Below, in pieces: positions 13,932 to 13,977 of a stretch of DNA of 13,977 bases (its first letter is position 1; every line of letters starts with the position of its first letter). The DNA is from Planctomycetota bacterium. GTDB lineage: Bacteria > Planctomycetota > MHYJ01 > JACPRB01. The stretch lies in assembly GCA_016200125.1 (NCBI GenBank), contig JACQFK010000247.1:1-13977 (forward strand). Direction: 5' to 3'. Position numbers and translations under genes: made by a program. Under the pieces are notes generated by a model. It worked only from the letters and a program-made list of their open reading frames with translations, searched no databases and was not told the origin of the DNA.

Positions 13932-13977
13932 GCCTGGGTGGCGGAATTGGCAGACGCGCCGGTTTCAAAAACCGGTG
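13932..13977 (+). tRNA. tRNA-Leu(CAA), 3' part beyond window
   Basis: Visible are the 5' acceptor strand GCCTGGG, the D arm (GCG/CGC stem with GAATTGGCAGA loop, Leu type), the complete anticodon arm CCGGT-TTCAAAA-ACCGG, and TG starting the long variable arm. The anticodon at loop positions 34-36 is CAA, reading UUG codons. Unlike the left copy, the anticodon stem closes, so this should be the functional gene. The variable arm, T arm and acceptor 3' strand are outside the window. Confidence 0.9.

Larger units (their letters stand above)
8060..13970. mobile_element. degraded genomic island at tRNA-Leu(CAA)
   Basis: The element is bounded by a perfect 39-bp direct repeat of the tRNA-Leu 5' half (8060-8098 and 13932-13970). 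The right copy continues into the 3' anticodon stem, so the functional gene was rebuilt there, leaving the original 5' half and promoter stranded on the left. Contents are two convergent arms with several broken genes (amber codon in DUF2293, a frameshifted gene, HsdR, RadC and DUF6398 fragments) and uncharacterised intact genes. I see no integrase, relaxase or phage structural gene, so the element is presumably a relic, a satellite mobilised in trans, or the integrase was lost. The boundaries are seen in the sequence; the integration history is inferred. Confidence 0.75.

Overview
The window is GC-rich bacterial DNA with two parts. The left ~8 kb is a chromosomal block built around planctomycete-type cytochrome genes. 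The right ~5.9 kb is a degraded genomic island lying between two copies of the 5' half of a tRNA-Leu(CAA) gene. The DUF1549/DUF1553 multihaem-like protein, the very large PVC-type haem-binding protein, the BACON/Kelch lipoprotein and the DUF2293 and DUF6398 proteins suggest Planctomycetota or a relative in the PVC group. Acidobacteriota cannot be excluded, because it carries the same families.

Left block (1-7886). A DUF1549/DUF1553 c-type cytochrome-like protein runs leftwards out of the window (1-2215, minus). Divergent from it is a 1224-residue PVC-type protein (2374-6048, plus) with a signal peptide, a degenerate SGNH domain, a beta-propeller, a HEAT-like stretch and two CxxCH haem sites. 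Both look exported and belong to the periplasmic oxidative/carbohydrate-associated cytochrome sets that are expanded in these phyla. Next is a lipoprotein (6092-7258) in which a five-repeat Kelch propeller appears to be inserted inside a BACON domain. Directly after its stop codon lies a diverged second copy of the last ~105 bp of the PVC gene, so the Kelch gene sits between two copies of that 3' end. A small putative HEAT-like lipoprotein gene (7371-7886, minus) closes the block.

Island (8060-13970). A perfect 39-bp direct repeat, running from the tRNA-Leu 5' end to inside the anticodon loop, occurs at 8060-8098 and 13932-13970. The left copy is a dead stub with its own promoter. The right copy continues as a normal tRNA and leaves the window. 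Nested inside is a second direct repeat of 22 bp with two mismatches (8228-8249 and 13843-13864). No integrase is visible. The cargo is two convergent arms. The plus-strand arm holds a DUF2293 gene with an in-frame amber codon, a TPR protein, a frameshifted small gene, an intact conserved hypothetical, and stubs of a type I restriction HsdR subunit and of RadC. The minus-strand arm holds a 5'-truncated DUF6398 gene, an intact HEAT-repeat protein and a tight pair encoding a Cys-rich zinc-ribbon-like protein and a basic 103-residue protein. The long open frames of the left block are intact, so the many breaks in the island look like real decay rather than poor sequence. The least explained material is the DUF2293-TPR-hypothetical operon and the HEAT/zinc-ribbon/small-protein operon. 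Their functions are unknown; the restriction and RadC remnants suggest, but do not prove, a history as a defence or mobility island.
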